Below are positions 11,605-22,579 of a stretch of DNA of 64,000 nt, piece after piece. Position 1 is the first letter of the stretch, and each line of letters begins with the position of its first letter. Source of the DNA: Streptomyces lydicus (lineage in GTDB: Bacteria; Actinomycetota; Actinomycetes; Streptomycetales; Streptomycetaceae); assembly GCF_000717345.1 (NCBI RefSeq), contig NZ_JNZA01000002.1, positions 248,001 through 312,000 on the forward strand, in the 5' to 3' direction. The notes beneath the pieces are model-generated. The model worked only from the letters and a program-made list of their open reading frames with translations, was not told where the DNA came from and did no database searches. Both the position numbers and the translations under genes were made by a program.

Positions 11605-12570
11605 GTGTTCACCGACCTGCCCCTGGACGAGCTGCGCACCTACCGCCCGCCGCTTCCCGAGCCCCCCGGCTTCGACGCCTTCTGGCACCGCACCCTGGCC
11701 GAGGCCCGCACCCACGACCTGGCCGCGTCCTTCACCGCGGTCGATCCGGGACTGGCCCTGCTCCGCTGCTACGACGCCGAGTTCTCCGGTTTCGGCGGCC
11801 ACCGCATCCGCGCCTGGTTCCTCCTTCCCCGCGCGGCGGACGGCCCGTTGCCGTGCGTCGTGCAGTACCTCGGCTACGGCGGCGGCCGGCTGCTGCCGCA
11901 CGACTGGCTGCTGTGGCCGTGCGCGGGGTACGCCACGCTGGTCATGGACACCCGGGGGCAGAGCGGCCCCAACCGCCCCGGCGACACCCCCGATCCGACC
12001 GGGTACGGCAATCCGGGCGTGCCCGGCAAGCTGACCCAGGGCCTGCTCGATCCGGCGGACTACTACTACCGGCGGCTCTACACCGACGCGGTACGGGCGG
12101 TCGAGACGGCGCGCGGCCACGAGGCGGTGGACGCCGAACGGATCCTGGTCGCCGGCCACAGCCAGGGCGGCGGTCTGGCGCTGGCGATGACCGGACTGGT
12201 CCCCGGGCTGGCCGGGGCCCTGATCGATGTGCCCTTCCTGACCCACATCCGGCGCGCGATCGACGTCACGGACGAGGGCCCCTACGGCGAACTCACCCGC
12301 TACTTCGCGGGCGCCCGCGGCCACATCGACACCGCGCTGACCACCCTGGACCACTTCGACGGCCTCAACTTCGCGGCCCGCGCCACCACCCCGGCGCTGT
12401 TCGGCACGGCCCTGCGCGACGCCGTGGTGCCGCCGTCCACCGGCTTTGCCGCGTACCACCACTACGCGGGCGAGAAGGAGCTGGCGGTGTGGCGCTACAA
12501 CGCCCACGAGGGCGGCGGCGGCGAACAGCGGGCGGCGGAACTCGCCTTCGCCCGGAAGGTGCTCGGCTGA
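11605..12570 (+). CDS. Acetylxylan esterase / cephalosporin-C deacetylase (CE7)
   Basis: This 321-residue alpha/beta hydrolase removes acetyl groups from xylo-oligosaccharides and related substrates. The nucleophile elbow is VAGHSQGGGLAL, and CE7 hallmarks TRGQSG and the late histidine in YNAHEGGGG are present. The length is normal for the family, and there is no signal peptide, so it acts inside the cell on imported acetylated oligomers. The start at 11605 follows CGGAGG a few bases upstream. It is convergent with xylA, which fits a shared role in xylan-derived sugar use. Confidence 0.92.
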   Translation: MFTDLPLDELRTYRPPLPEPPGFDAFWHRTLAEARTHDLAASFTAVDPGLALLRCYDAEFSGFGGHRIRAWFLLPRAADGPLPCVVQYLGYGGGRLLPHDWLLWPCAGYATLVMDTRGQSGPNRPGDTPDPTGYGNPGVPGKLTQGLLDPADYYYRRLYTDAVRAVETARGHEAVDAERILVAGHSQGGGLALAMTGLVPGLAGALIDVPFLTHIRRAIDVTDEGPYGELTRYFAGARGHIDTALTTLDHFDGLNFAARATTPALFGTALRDAVVPPSTGFAAYHHYAGEKELAVWRYNAHEGGGGEQRAAELAFARKVLG

Positions 12571-12574
12571 CCGG

Positions 12575-12607
12575 CGGGGCCGGGCGGGGTGGAGCGGCCC
12601 GGCCCCG
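12575..12607. terminator. Bidirectional hairpin between esterase and xylA
   Basis: An 11-base-pair perfect stem (CGGGGCCGGGC with GCCCGGCCCCG) and an 11-base loop lie in the short convergent gap. There is no T tract, as is usual in Streptomyces terminators. Confidence 0.7.
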
Positions 12608-12621
12608 TCCGGCCTCCGGTC

Positions 12622-13785
12622 TCAGATCGCGCCGAGGAGGTGGTCCAGCGCCAGCTGGTCCAGGTGCTCGAAGGCCATGCCGCGTGCGGCGGCCGCCTCG
12701 ACGTCGAAGGTCTCGTAGGCGGTGGTGTCGGCCAGCAGCCCGGCCAGCCCGTCCGCGGCGGTGGGCCGGCCGAGTTCGTCGAGGCGGGCGGCGCGCAGGG
12801 CGTCCTGGACGGCCGGATCGGCGCGGAAGGCGGCGGCGCGCTCCTTCAGGAGCAGGTAGTTGCGCATGCAGCCGGCCGCCGACGCCCAGACGCCGTCCAG
12901 GTCCTCGGTGCGCGGCGGCTTGAAGTCGAAGTGCCGCGGCCCGTCGTAGCCGGCCGTCTCCAGCAGGTCGACCAGCCAGAAGGCGGCCCGCAGATCGCCC
13001 GCGCCGAAGCGCAGGTCCTGGTCGTACTTGATGCCGCTCTGGCCGTTGAGGTCGATGTGGAAGAGCTTGTCCGCCCAGAGCGCCTGGGCGATGCCGTGCG
13101 GGAAGTTGAGGCCGGCCATCTGCTCGTGGCCGACCTCGGGGTTGACGCCGTAGAGCTCGGGGCGCTCCAGCCGCTCGATGAAGGCCAGGGCGTGGCCGAC
13201 GGTGGGCAGCAGGATGTCACCGCGGGGCTCGTTGGGCTTGGGCTCGATGGCGAACCGCAGGTCGTAGCCCTGCTCGACGACGTACTGGCCGAGCAGGTCG
13301 AATGCCTCCTTCATCCGGTCCAGGGCGGCCCGGACGTCCTTCGCCGCACCGGACTCCGCGCCCTCCCGCCCGCCCCACGCCACGTAGGTACGGGCGCCCA
13401 GCTCGGCCGCGAGGTCGATGTTGCGGAGCGTCTTGCGCAGCGCGTAGCGGCGGACGGACCGGTCGTTGGCGGTGAAGGCGCCGTCCTTGAAGACGGGGTG
13501 GGTGAAGAGGTTGGTGGTGGCCATGGGGACGATCAGGCCGGTGGCGTCCAGGGCCTTGCGGAAGCGCTTGACGGCGGTCTCCCGCTCGATGTCGTCGGCG
13601 CCGAACGGGATCAGGTCGTCGTCGTGGAAGGTCACGCCGTACGCACCGAGGCCGGCGAGGCGGTGCACCGCCTCCACCGGGTCCAGAGCGTCGCGGGTGG
13701 CGTCCCCGAAGGGGTCGCGGCCCTGCCAGCCGACGGTCCACAGGCCGAAACTGAACTTGTCCTCGGGCACGGGCTGCTGACTCAT
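12622..13785 (-). CDS. xylA: Xylose isomerase
   Basis: This 387-residue enzyme interconverts D-xylose and D-xylulose. It is nearly superimposable on Streptomyces Xyl[16 protein letters not shown] at the N-terminus, FHDDDLIPF with the catalytic histidine, [13 protein letters not shown], the metal ligand region [24 protein letters not shown] and HFDFKPPR. The ATG at 13785 gives the standard N-terminus; AGGAGT-like sequence precedes it. It is transcribed divergently from xylB over a 130-base gap that must hold both promoters. Expected regulation is by the ROK protein encoded after xylB. Confidence 0.98.
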   Translation of the reverse strand: MSQQPVPEDKFSFGLWTVGWQGRDPFGDATRDALDPVEAVHRLAGLGAYGVTFHDDDLIPFGADDIERETAVKRFRKALDATGLIVPMATTNLFTHPVFKDGAFTANDRSVRRYALRKTLRNIDLAAELGARTYVAWGGREGAESGAAKDVRAALDRMKEAFDLLGQYVVEQGYDLRFAIEPKPNEPRGDILLPTVGHALAFIERLERPELYGVNPEVGHEQMAGLNFPHGIAQALWADKLFHIDLNGQSGIKYDQDLRFGAGDLRAAFWLVDLLETAGYDGPRHFDFKPPRTEDLDGVWASAAGCMRNYLLLKERAAAFRADPAVQDALRAARLDELGRPTAADGLAGLLADTTAYETFDVEAAAARGMAFEHLDQLALDHLLGAI

Positions 13786-13915
13786 CAGGACTCCCCACAT
13801 CATTTCGTCAACGCGCTTTACAAATTCCGCCGCGGCCAAACTAATATGCGGCAGCACACCGGGGAAGCCCCTCGGCCCAGGCCGTCGGAACACCGCCGCC
13901 AAAGGAGAAGGCACG
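13786..13915. promoter_or_regulatory. Divergent xylA/xylB promoter region with operator candidate
   Basis: The gap contains an AT-rich island at 13803-13848 in otherwise very GC-rich DNA. It includes CAAATT and CCAAACTAA as imperfect direct elements; read on the minus strand the latter gives TTAGTTTG, matching one half of the classical Bacillus XylR operator. A ROK repressor is encoded nearby, so this is the likely operator, by analogy only. GGAGAAGG before 13916 is the xylB ribosome site. Confidence 0.5.
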
Positions 13916-15346
13916 ATGGGCGCACAGTCAGCGGGACCGCTGGTCGTCGGGGTGGACAGCTCGACGCAGTCGACCAAGACGCTGGTCGTGGACGCGGAGA
14001 CCGGTGTGGTCGTCGCCCGCGGCCAGGCACCGCACACCGTCAGCGGCGGCGAGGGCAAGGAGAGCGACCCCCAGCAGTGGTGGCGGGCGCTGGGCGAGGC
14101 GCTGGCGCAGTGCGGCGACGCGGCGCGGCAGGCGTCGGCGGTGTCGGTCGGCGGGCAGCAGCACGGACTGGTCACGCTGGACGCGGCCGGTGCGCCGGTC
14201 CGCCCGGCCGTGCTGTGGAACGACGTGCGCCCGGCGGCCGAGAGCGAGCGGCTGATCGCCGGGCTGGGCGGCGCCGAGGCGTGCGCGGAGCGGCTGGGAA
14301 GCGTGCCCGGGCCGGCCTTCACGGTGGCGAAATGGGCCTGGCTGCGGGAGAACGAGCCGGCCGCCGCCGAGGCCACCGCCGCGGTGCGGCTGCCGCACGA
14401 CTACCTCACGGAGCGGCTGACCGGCGAGGCCGTCACCGACCGCGGCGACGCGTCGGGCACCGGGTGGTGGGCGTCGTCCACCGAGTCCTACGACGCGGAG
14501 GTGCTGGCCCGCGTCGGGCTGGACGCCGGGCTCCTGCCGCGGGTGGCGCGCCCGGGCGAGGCGGCCGGCACCGTGCACGCCGGGGATCTGCCGCTGCCCA
14601 AGGGCGCGCTGGTGGCCGCCGGCACCGGCGACAACATGGCGGCCGCGCTCGGACTGGGCCTGCGCCCCGGACAGCCGGTGCTGAGCCTCGGCACCTCCGG
14701 AACGGTCTACGCGGTCTCCACCCACCGCCCCGCCGACCCGACCGGCACCGTCGCGGGCTTCGCCGACGCCCGCGGCGACTGGCTGCCGCTGGCCTGCACC
14801 CTGAACTGCACCCTCGCGGTGGACCGGGTGGCCGCGCTGCTGGGCCGCGACCGGGAGGCCGTGGAGGCGGGCGGCGGTGCGGTGGTGCTGCCGTTCCTCG
14901 ACGGCGAGCGGACGCCCAACCTGCCCGGCGCCTCGGGTCTGGTGCACGGCCTGCGGCACGACACCACGGCCGGTCAGCTGCTGCAGGCCGCCTACGACGG
15001 CGCGGTGTTCGCGCTGCTCCAGGCCCTGGACCGGGTGCTGGACGCGGACGCCGCGGCGGACGCGCCGCTGCTGCTGATCGGCGGCGGGGCGAAGGGCGCG
15101 GCCTGGCGGGAGACGGTGCGGCGGCTGTCCGGGCGTCCGGTGGTGGTGCCCGAGGCGCAGGAACTGGTCGCGCTCGGCGCGGCGGCGCAGGCGGCCGGGC
15201 TGCTGCTGGGCGAGGATCCGGCGGCGGTGGCCCGCCGCTGGGGTACCGGCCACGGCGCCCGGTACGAGGCACGGCAGCGGGACACGGCCGCCTGGGAGCG
15301 ACTGGCCGCGACGCTGGCCGACGGCGAGGCGCTGCTGCGGCGGTGA
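13916..15346 (+). CDS. xylB: Xylulokinase
   Basis: This 476-residue FGGY kinase phosphorylates D-xylulose to xylulose 5-phosphate. It has the first phosphate-binding motif [10 protein letters not shown], the xylulokinase signature [13 protein letters not shown]-site segments [13 protein letters not shown] and [23 protein letters not shown] and the C-terminal [14 protein letters not shown]. The length matches the family and no disordered extension is seen at either end. The ATG at 13916 follows AAAGGAGAAGG. The ROK regulator and two encapsulin genes follow on the same strand. Xylulose kinases are, to my knowledge, a predicted cargo class of family 2 encapsulins, so packaging is possible but not shown. 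Confidence 0.97.
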   Translation: MGAQSAGPLVVGVDSSTQSTKTLVVDAETGVVVARGQAPHTVSGGEGKESDPQQWWRALGEALAQCGDAARQASAVSVGGQQHGLVTLDAAGAPVRPAVLWNDVRPAAESERLIAGLGGAEACAERLGSVPGPAFTVAKWAWLRENEPAAAEATAAVRLPHDYLTERLTGEAVTDRGDASGTGWWASSTESYDAEVLARVGLDAGLLPRVARPGEAAGTVHAGDLPLPKGALVAAGTGDNMAAALGLGLRPGQPVLSLGTSGTVYAVSTHRPADPTGTVAGFADARGDWLPLACTLNCTLAVDRVAALLGRDREAVEAGGGAVVLPFLDGERTPNLPGASGLVHGLRHDTTAGQLLQAAYDGAVFALLQALDRVLDADAAADAPLLLIGGGAKGAAWRETVRRLSGRPVVVPEAQELVALGAAAQAAGLLLGEDPAAVARRWGTGHGARYEARQRDTAAWERLAATLADGEALLRR

Positions 15347-15426
15347 GCCGCCCGGCCCGCTCCGGCCGTACCCGGCCCGTTGCCCCACACCCCCTCCACG
15401 TCCCTCATGCCCCTCAGGAGCCCTCT

Positions 15427-16707
15427 GTGACCGCGCCCGGCGGCGACACCCAGCACGGCATCCGGCGGCGCAACCTGGCCCGGGTGCTGCAGGCCGTGGC
15501 GACGCACGGGCCGCTCTCCCGGCCGGCGGTCGCGGCCCGGATCGGCCTGACCCGCGCGGGGGTGGCACCGCTCGTCGAGGAGCTGCTGCGGGCCGGGCTG
15601 CTGATCGAGACGGGGCGGGCGGCGCCGAGCGGGCGGGGCAGGCCGGGCAGCGAACTGGCAGTCAGCGACCGCGGGCCGGCCGGCATCGGCGCCGAGATAG
15701 GCGTCGACCACCTGGCGGTGTGCGCGGTCGATCTGCGGGGACGGATACGGGCCCGGGTCGCGGCCGACGCGGCGAACCGCCACAGCGCTCCCGGTCCGGT
15801 GCTGCGGCGGCTGTCCGAGCTGCTGGCGGAGGTGACCGCGCGGATCGCCCCGGAGGGGCTGCGCCCGGCCGGGCTGGCGGTCGCGGTCCCGGGTCTGGTG
15901 GCCCGCGGCTCGACGACCGTGGTGCACGCGCCCAACCTCGGCTGGCGGGCGGCCGATCTCGGGCCGGGGCTGGCCCCGGCGACGGCCCCGGGCGACGGCT
16001 CCCCCGGCATCCCGCTGACCGTGGAGAACGAGGCGAATCTGGGCGCGCTGGCCGAGCTGGCGCTGGGCGGCGACGGCGGGACGCGGCCGGGCCCGCCGCC
16101 GGACTTCGTGCACGTCTCGGCGGAGATCGGCATCGGCGCGGCGGTCGTGGTGGACGGTCAACTGCTGCGCGGGGCGCGTGGGTTCGCCGGTGAGCTGGGG
16201 CACGTCCCGGTGTATCCGGACGGCCGCGCCTGCGACTGCGGCGGCCGCGGCTGTCTGGAGCAGTACGCGGGCGAGCAGGCGGTGCTGCGGGCCGGTGGCC
16301 TGACGCCCGAGCGGGCCGCGGCCGCCCATCCGGGGCCGGGGGCCCGTATCGCCCTCCTCGCCCGCCGGGCCGCCGACGGGGACGCGGCGACCGTACGGGC
16401 CCTGCGGGAGGCCGGGACGGCGCTCGGCATCGCGCTGGCCGGGGCGGTCAATCTGCTCGATCCGCAGGCGGTGGTGCTCGGGGGTGCGCTGGCCGGGCTG
16501 GCGCCCTGGATCCTGCCGTCCCTGGAGCGGGAGTTGGCGCTGCGCACGGCCGTCGCGGCGGATTCCGGCCGGGACGGCGGACCGGTGGTCACGGTGTCCC
16601 GGCTGGGCGCGGACGGACCGTTGCTCGGGGCGGCGCACTCGGCGCTGCGCACCGTGCTCGACGACCCGCTGCATTCCTGCACCCCGGCTCACTCTCCCCG
16701 GAGCTGA
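15427..16707 (+). CDS. ROK-family xylose regulator (XylR-like)
   Basis: This 426-residue protein has an N-terminal winged helix (residues about 10-75; ARIGLTRAGVAPLVEELLRAGLL) joined to a sugar-kinase-like ROK domain. The ROK zinc site is intact: His259 in GELGHVPV and Cys269/Cys271/Cys276 in CDCGGRGCLE. It is probably the xylose-responsive repressor of the divergent xylA/xylB genes. The GTG at 15427 follows CAGGAG and is 80 bases after xylB. The in-frame open region continues far upstream but over other genes on both strands, so the short start is favoured. It immediately precedes the encapsulin pair and may also control it. Confidence 0.9.
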   Translation: MTAPGGDTQHGIRRRNLARVLQAVATHGPLSRPAVAARIGLTRAGVAPLVEELLRAGLLIETGRAAPSGRGRPGSELAVSDRGPAGIGAEIGVDHLAVCAVDLRGRIRARVAADAANRHSAPGPVLRRLSELLAEVTARIAPEGLRPAGLAVAVPGLVARGSTTVVHAPNLGWRAADLGPGLAPATAPGDGSPGIPLTVENEANLGALAELALGGDGGTRPGPPPDFVHVSAEIGIGAAVVVDGQLLRGARGFAGELGHVPVYPDGRACDCGGRGCLEQYAGEQAVLRAGGLTPERAAAAHPGPGARIALLARRAADGDAATVRALREAGTALGIALAGAVNLLDPQAVVLGGALAGLAPWILPSLERELALRTAVAADSGRDGGPVVTVSRLGADGPLLGAAHSALRTVLDDPLHSCTPAHSPRS

Positions 16708-18283
<1,576 letters not shown>

Positions 18284-18388
18284 GACGACGCGCGCCGAGC
18301 CGCGCGCAGCGGCAGGCCCTTCCGCGGTCCGGCCGCACCGCAAGCACGTCACGCACGCACCGCACCACAGAACAGGTGAGCCTTCTCC
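18284..18388 (+). promoter_or_regulatory. 105-base gap between encapsulin genes
   Basis: GC-rich spacer with no clear hairpin terminator; ribosome site CAGGTGAG-like before 18389. The two shell genes are probably cotranscribed. Confidence 0.3.
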
Positions 18389-19804
18389 ATGACCACATCG
18401 GTGGACCCGACGTCCGGCCCGCAGTCCTCGGAGCCGGAGCAGCAGCGTTCCAGCCTGGACACCGCGGCCGCCCGCAAGCTGGCGACCACGACCAAGACCG
18501 TGCCGCAGATGCAGGGGATCTCCTCCCGCTGGCTGCTGCGCATCCTGCCCTGGACGCAGGTCTCCGGCGGTACCTTCCGCGTCAACCGCCGGCTCACGCA
18601 CACGCTCGGCGACGGCCGCATCGAATTCGTCTCCACGGGCACCGAAGTCCGGGTGATTCCCGCCGAGTTGCGTGAGCTGGCGCCGCTGCGCGGCTACGAC
18701 GACGCCGCGACACTGGAGAACCTGGCCGGCCGCTTCGTCCAGCGGGAGTTCGCGCCCGGTGACGTGCTGGCGCGGGCGGGCGGCCCCACGGACCGGGTCA
18801 TCCTGATCGCGCACGGCAAGCTGGACCGGATCGGCACCGGCAAGTACGGCGAGGAGACGTCCCTGGGGACGCTGGCCGACGGCGACGCCCTCGGCGAGGC
18901 GGCGCTGTTGTCCCCGGACGCGCAGTGGGAGCACTCCGTGCGGGCGGTCACCCGGGTGACCGCGCTGACCCTGTACCGCAGCGACTTCGAGTCGGTGGTG
19001 GCCGATTCGGCGTCGCTGCGCTCCCATGTCGAGGAGTTCCGCACGGCCGAGGTGCCGGCCCACAACAAGCACGGCGAGGCGGCCATCGAGCTCGCCGCGG
19101 GCCACGCCGGCGAGCCGGTGCTGCCGGGCACCTTCGCCGCCTACGACATGGCGCCCCGGGAGTACGAACTCAGCGTCGCGCAGACCGTGTTGAAGGTGCA
19201 CTCCCGGGTCGCGGACCTCTACAACGACCCGATGAACCAGCTGGACCAGCAGCTGCGGCTGACCGTGGAGGCGCTGCGCGAGCGCCAGGAGCACGAGCTG
19301 GTCAACAACCGCGAGTTCGGACTGCTGCACAACGCCGACCTCAAGCAGCGCCTCCACACCCGCTCCGGTCCGCCCACCCCGGACGACCTCGACGAGCTGA
19401 TCACCCGGCGCCGCAAGACGCAGTTCCTGCTGGCGCACCCGCGGACGATCGCGGCCATCGGGCGGGAGTGGAACGCCCGCGGCATCTACCCGAGCACCGT
19501 GGAGTGCGAGGGCACGGCGGTCCGGGCCTGGCGCGGCATTCCGCTGCTGCCGTGCAACAAGATCCCGATCAACCCGGACCAGACCAGCTCGATCCTCGCC
19601 ATGCGGGTCGGCGAGGAGAACCAGGGCGTGGTCGGGCTGCACCAGACCGGCATCCCGGACGAGTACCGGCCCGGACTGTCGGTGCGCTTCATGGGCATCA
19701 ACGACCAGGCCGTCATCAATTACCTGGTCAGCGCCTACTACTCGGCGGCGGTGCTGGTGCCGGACGCGCTGGGCATCCTGGAGGACGTCGAGATCGGCCA
19801 CTGA
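18389..19804 (+). CDS. Family 2B encapsulin shell protein 2 (EshA-like)
   Basis: This 471-residue paralogue of the preceding gene has the same architecture: N-arm (about 1-45), [18 protein letters not shown], cyclic-nucleotide-binding-like insertion (about 95-205) and HK97 shell domains to the C-terminus. By eye most of the shell region is identical to the first copy, while the insertion, residues about 80-100 and 210-225 differ more. Its insertion keeps a canonical-looking phosphate cassette (ALGEAALL, Glu170, followed by VRAVTRV), so nucleotide binding is more plausible here than in copy 1. Two shell genes in tandem suggest a mixed capsid. A long hairpin follows at 19815. Confidence 0.93.
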   Translation: MTTSVDPTSGPQSSEPEQQRSSLDTAAARKLATTTKTVPQMQGISSRWLLRILPWTQVSGGTFRVNRRLTHTLGDGRIEFVSTGTEVRVIPAELRELAPLRGYDDAATLENLAGRFVQREFAPGDVLARAGGPTDRVILIAHGKLDRIGTGKYGEETSLGTLADGDALGEAALLSPDAQWEHSVRAVTRVTALTLYRSDFESVVADSASLRSHVEEFRTAEVPAHNKHGEAAIELAAGHAGEPVLPGTFAAYDMAPREYELSVAQTVLKVHSRVADLYNDPMNQLDQQLRLTVEALRERQEHELVNNREFGLLHNADLKQRLHTRSGPPTPDDLDELITRRRKTQFLLAHPRTIAAIGREWNARGIYPSTVECEGTAVRAWRGIPLLPCNKIPINPDQTSSILAMRVGEENQGVVGLHQTGIPDEYRPGLSVRFMGINDQAVINYLVSAYYSAAVLVPDALGILEDVEIGH

Positions 19805-19814
19805 CGGCCGCACC

Positions 19815-19879
19815 GTCACCGGCCCCGGTGCCGCGTCCGCGATCCGCCGTCAGAGCGGCGGGCGCGGCACCCGGGTGAC
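19815..19879 (+). terminator. Long hairpin after the encapsulin pair
   Basis: Outer arms GTCACC/GGTGAC, a 9-base perfect stem GGTGCCGCG/CGCGGCACC and an inner hairpin CCGCCG-TCAGAG-CGGCGG form one large stem just 11 bases past the stop. It fits a Streptomyces terminator that closes the shell operon. Confidence 0.7.
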
Positions 19880-20048
19880 CTCCAATCAGGTATCCGCCCC
19901 CTCCTGACCTGGGCCGTTCCGTCTTTGGTCGAGCCATTGACGGCGCGGCCATTCCCTTGGCAGGGCGAGTCCTGTTGCGCATGATGAACGCATCGCATGT
20001 GCGTGACATGTACGCGACCTCCCCCTCGGTCCCTTGTCAGGAGTTCAC

Positions 20049-20690
20049 ATGGAGCACGACCACGCCCGTCCGGCCCGCCGCCGCCTGCTCACCGGTGCGG
20101 CGGCCCTCGCCGCAGCCGCGGCGCTCACCCCCCTCACGACCGCCGCCGCCTCCCCCGCCCCGCGTCGGCGGACCTCCCGCGGGGAGAGCGGCTATCCCCC
20201 CGTCCAGTGGGTGCCGGCCAGCACGGCCAACTACACCACCGCGGACCGCCCGGGCCAGTACCCGGTCGAGATGGTCGTGGTGCACGTGACCCAGGAGACC
20301 TACCCGGACACCCTCAGACTCTTCCAGAACCCGGCCCACAAGGCAGCCGCGCACTACGTCGTGCGGTCGGCCGACGGGCACATCGCCCAGTGCGTCAGCG
20401 AGCGCAACGTCGCCTGGCACGCCGGCAACTGGGACTTCAACACCCGCAGCATCGGCATCGAGCACGAGGGCTGGATCGACGACCCGACCTGGTTCACCGA
20501 CCCCCTGTACGAGCAGTCCGCCCGGCTCACCGCCGCCGTCTGCGCCCGCTACGGCATCCCCCTGGACCGCGAGCACATCATCGGCCACGTCGAGGTGCCC
20601 AGCAGTGACCACACCGACCCGGGCGAGTACTGGGACTGGGCGCGCTACCTGCAGCTGGTCACCGAGGCTTCCTGGCGGTACACCGGATGA
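20049..20690 (+). CDS. Secreted N-acetylmuramoyl-L-alanine amidase
   Basis: This 213-residue Amidase_2 domain enzyme cleaves the bond between muramic acid and L-alanine in peptidoglycan. The N-terminus has RRRLLTGAAALAAAAAL, a possible twin-arginine signal, ending near AAASPA. The catalytic domain (about 45-205) contains VVVHVTQ with a zinc histidine, HYVVRSADGHIAQ, SIGIEHEG and GHVEVPSSDHTDPG with the second histidine and the acidic ligand. The ATG at 20049 follows AGGAG; an in-frame TTG at 20034 is less likely. The product should act in the cell wall. Confidence 0.92.
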   Translation: MEHDHARPARRRLLTGAAALAAAAALTPLTTAAASPAPRRRTSRGESGYPPVQWVPASTANYTTADRPGQYPVEMVVVHVTQETYPDTLRLFQNPAHKAAAHYVVRSADGHIAQCVSERNVAWHAGNWDFNTRSIGIEHEGWIDDPTWFTDPLYEQSARLTAAVCARYGIPLDREHIIGHVEVPSSDHTDPGEYWDWARYLQLVTEASWRYTG

Positions 20691-20848
20691 CACCGGCGGT
20701 GCGGCGACACGACGGCCGTTCCGCGGGTGTACAGATTCGCGACATCTCCGGGCGATAGTAAACAGGTCGTGGTGAACGTGGCGCGGTGAGCGGCGCGGAG
20801 CGAACGTCTTCGGCACCTGGGACAGCTGGCGTGACGTCAGGGGGGCTC

Positions 20849-22093
20849 GTGAAGCAGCGTTTCGGTCGGGTTCGCGTGGTGCTGACGGTGCTGGTCGCCT
20901 GGGGGGTGCTGGCCGGCGGAGCGCTGGCCGGCGGCCCCGCGGCCGGCGCCGTGGGCACCCCCCTCCACCGCTCCGGCGCCGTGACGCTGGCGCCGGGTGT
21001 GCGGTACGGGGAATTCCGGATGACGGTGCCGCGCGGCACCGTGCACGGGCACCTGCTGACGGTCGACCTGGCCGATCCGCGGGTCTCGGTGGATCTGCTG
21101 TACCCGGGCGCAGTCGGCGCCCGGCTGCCGGTGTCGGAGCTGGCCGGCGCGCGCGGCGCGGTGGCGGCCGTCAACGGCGACTTCTTCAACATCAGCGAGG
21201 GCCAGCACCCGGGCGTGGAGGCAACCGGCGCCTCGGTGGGTCCGGCGGTGGCCGCCGGCCGCCAGCTGAAGGGCGCGGTGCCCGACGGGCAGCGCTTCGG
21301 ACCGGCCATGCCGCCCGGCGCGAGCACCGAGGACGTCATCGGGGTGGGCTACGACCGCCGGGCGCGGCTGGACCGGCTCGCGCTGCACGGCGTGGCGCTG
21401 ACCCCGGAGGGCGCCTGGCCGCTGGGCGGGCTGAACCAGTACGCGCTGCCCGTCGACGGCATCGGCGCGTACACCGCGCAGTGGGGCCCGGCCTCGCGGG
21501 TGCGCGCCACCTGCGGCACGGACACCGACCGGGCGGCGCCGTGCAGCACGGACACCGCCGAGGTGACCGTGCGGCACGGCCGGGTGACCGCGTTCGACGA
21601 GCTGCCGGGCGCCGGCGGGGTGGACGCGGGAAGCGTGGTGCTGCTGGGCCGGGAGGAAGGGGCGCGGCAGCTGCGCACCCTGCACCTCGGTGAGCCGGTG
21701 GGCGTCGGCTACCGGCTGGTCGGCCGGGGTCCGGGCCCGCTGCGGTTCGCGGTGGGTGGCTTCCCGATCGTGCGGGACGCCGAGCCGGTGGCCGGCCTGG
21801 ACACCGTGGCGGTGGCGGTGCGCACCTCCGCGGGGATCGCGGACGGCGGCCGGGTGCTGTACCTGATGGCGCTGGACGGGGCCCACGGGGAGGGGCAGAC
21901 CGGCCTCACGGTGCGCGAACTCGCCGAGCTGATGGCCGAGTTGGGGTCCCGGGAAGCGATGGATCTGGACGGTGGCGGGTCCTCGACGCTGGTGACCGAC
22001 GACGACGGCGCCGGAATCGTCGTACGCAACCATCCGTCGGGCGGGGCGGAGCGGCCGGTGGCCAATGCGATCGGGGTCTTCTCACTGGGGTGA
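20849..22093 (+). CDS. Secreted phosphodiester glycosidase family protein
   Basis: This 414-residue exported protein contains a NAGPA/phosphodiester glycosidase domain (PF09992). A hydrophobic signal helix (VVLTVLVAWGVLAGGALA) follows KQRFGRVR. In the mature part, AVNGDFFNISEG near residue 110 and EAMDLDGGGSSTLV near residue 370 are the family hallmarks. The domain removes GlcNAc from phosphodiester-linked sugars in characterised members; the target in Streptomyces is not known. I chose GTG at 20849 after AGGGGGG; an in-frame GTG at 20786 would put 21 extra residues before the signal peptide. Confidence 0.85.
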   Translation: MKQRFGRVRVVLTVLVAWGVLAGGALAGGPAAGAVGTPLHRSGAVTLAPGVRYGEFRMTVPRGTVHGHLLTVDLADPRVSVDLLYPGAVGARLPVSELAGARGAVAAVNGDFFNISEGQHPGVEATGASVGPAVAAGRQLKGAVPDGQRFGPAMPPGASTEDVIGVGYDRRARLDRLALHGVALTPEGAWPLGGLNQYALPVDGIGAYTAQWGPASRVRATCGTDTDRAAPCSTDTAEVTVRHGRVTAFDELPGAGGVDAGSVVLLGREEGARQLRTLHLGEPVGVGYRLVGRGPGPLRFAVGGFPIVRDAEPVAGLDTVAVAVRTSAGIADGGRVLYLMALDGAHGEGQTGLTVRELAELMAELGSREAMDLDGGGSSTLVTDDDGAGIVVRNHPSGGAERPVANAIGVFSLG

Positions 22094-22141
22094 GCGCTCC
22101 GCCCGGCCCCGGCCCGCCGGGTCCCCGGCAGGCCGCCGAGG

Positions 22142-22336
22142 TCACGGACGCACGCTGCTGACCACGTCGGCGGCGCCGGCCAGCCCCTGGTGGATGTCCG
22201 GGGCGAGGCTGCTGCTGGCCAGATAGAAGCCGAGCAGCGCGCACACCAGGGCGTGCGAGATCTTCAGCTTGCCGCTGCGCAGGAAGATCACGGTCAGCAC
22301 GACCAGCAGCAGCACGACCGAGATGGAAATAGCCAT
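22142..22336 (-). CDS. Small conserved membrane protein
   Basis: This 64-residue protein starts MAISISVVLLLVVLTVIFL, a membrane helix, then RSGKLKISHALVCALLGFYLASS, a second possible helix. The pattern RSGKLKISHALVCALLGFYLA looks like a short conserved Streptomyces family; function unknown. GGAAGG lies upstream of the ATG at 22336. It is convergent with the preceding glycosidase gene. Confidence 0.75.
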   Translation of the reverse strand: MAISISVVLLLVVLTVIFLRSGKLKISHALVCALLGFYLASSSLAPDIHQGLAGAADVVSSVRP

Positions 22337-22579
22337 GGGGCCCACACCTTCCTCAACCGCCGCCCGAACAGGCGGCAATGGGTGGCCAGTTTGGCGTATT
22401 TCGGGGTATGTCCGGTTCGCGGACCGATACGCCGAACGGGTGATCACTGCGGGTCACGAGGGGGCGCGGGATTCGGCCGTGACGTGGATCACATAGCCCT
22501 CCGCAACGGAGCGTGCGGATTGACCGTCTTAGCGGCCGACATCCCCGCCCCGGCCCCCACCTCAGACGGAAAGCCCGCT

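Noticed and set aside
12589..15426. Forward open frame running from the esterase end into the ROK gene
   Set aside because: It passes over xylA on the other strand and xylB in another frame; only the part from 15427 has ROK coding features.
19880..20048. Candidate small RNA or leader upstream of the amidase (repeated GCATG/CATG elements)
   Set aside because: No stable fold or terminator could be drawn by eye; treated as ordinary promoter DNA.
20759..20780. GGTGAAC-containing stretch as a reverse PHO box before the phosphodiester glycosidase
   Set aside because: The second unit is not at 11-base spacing.
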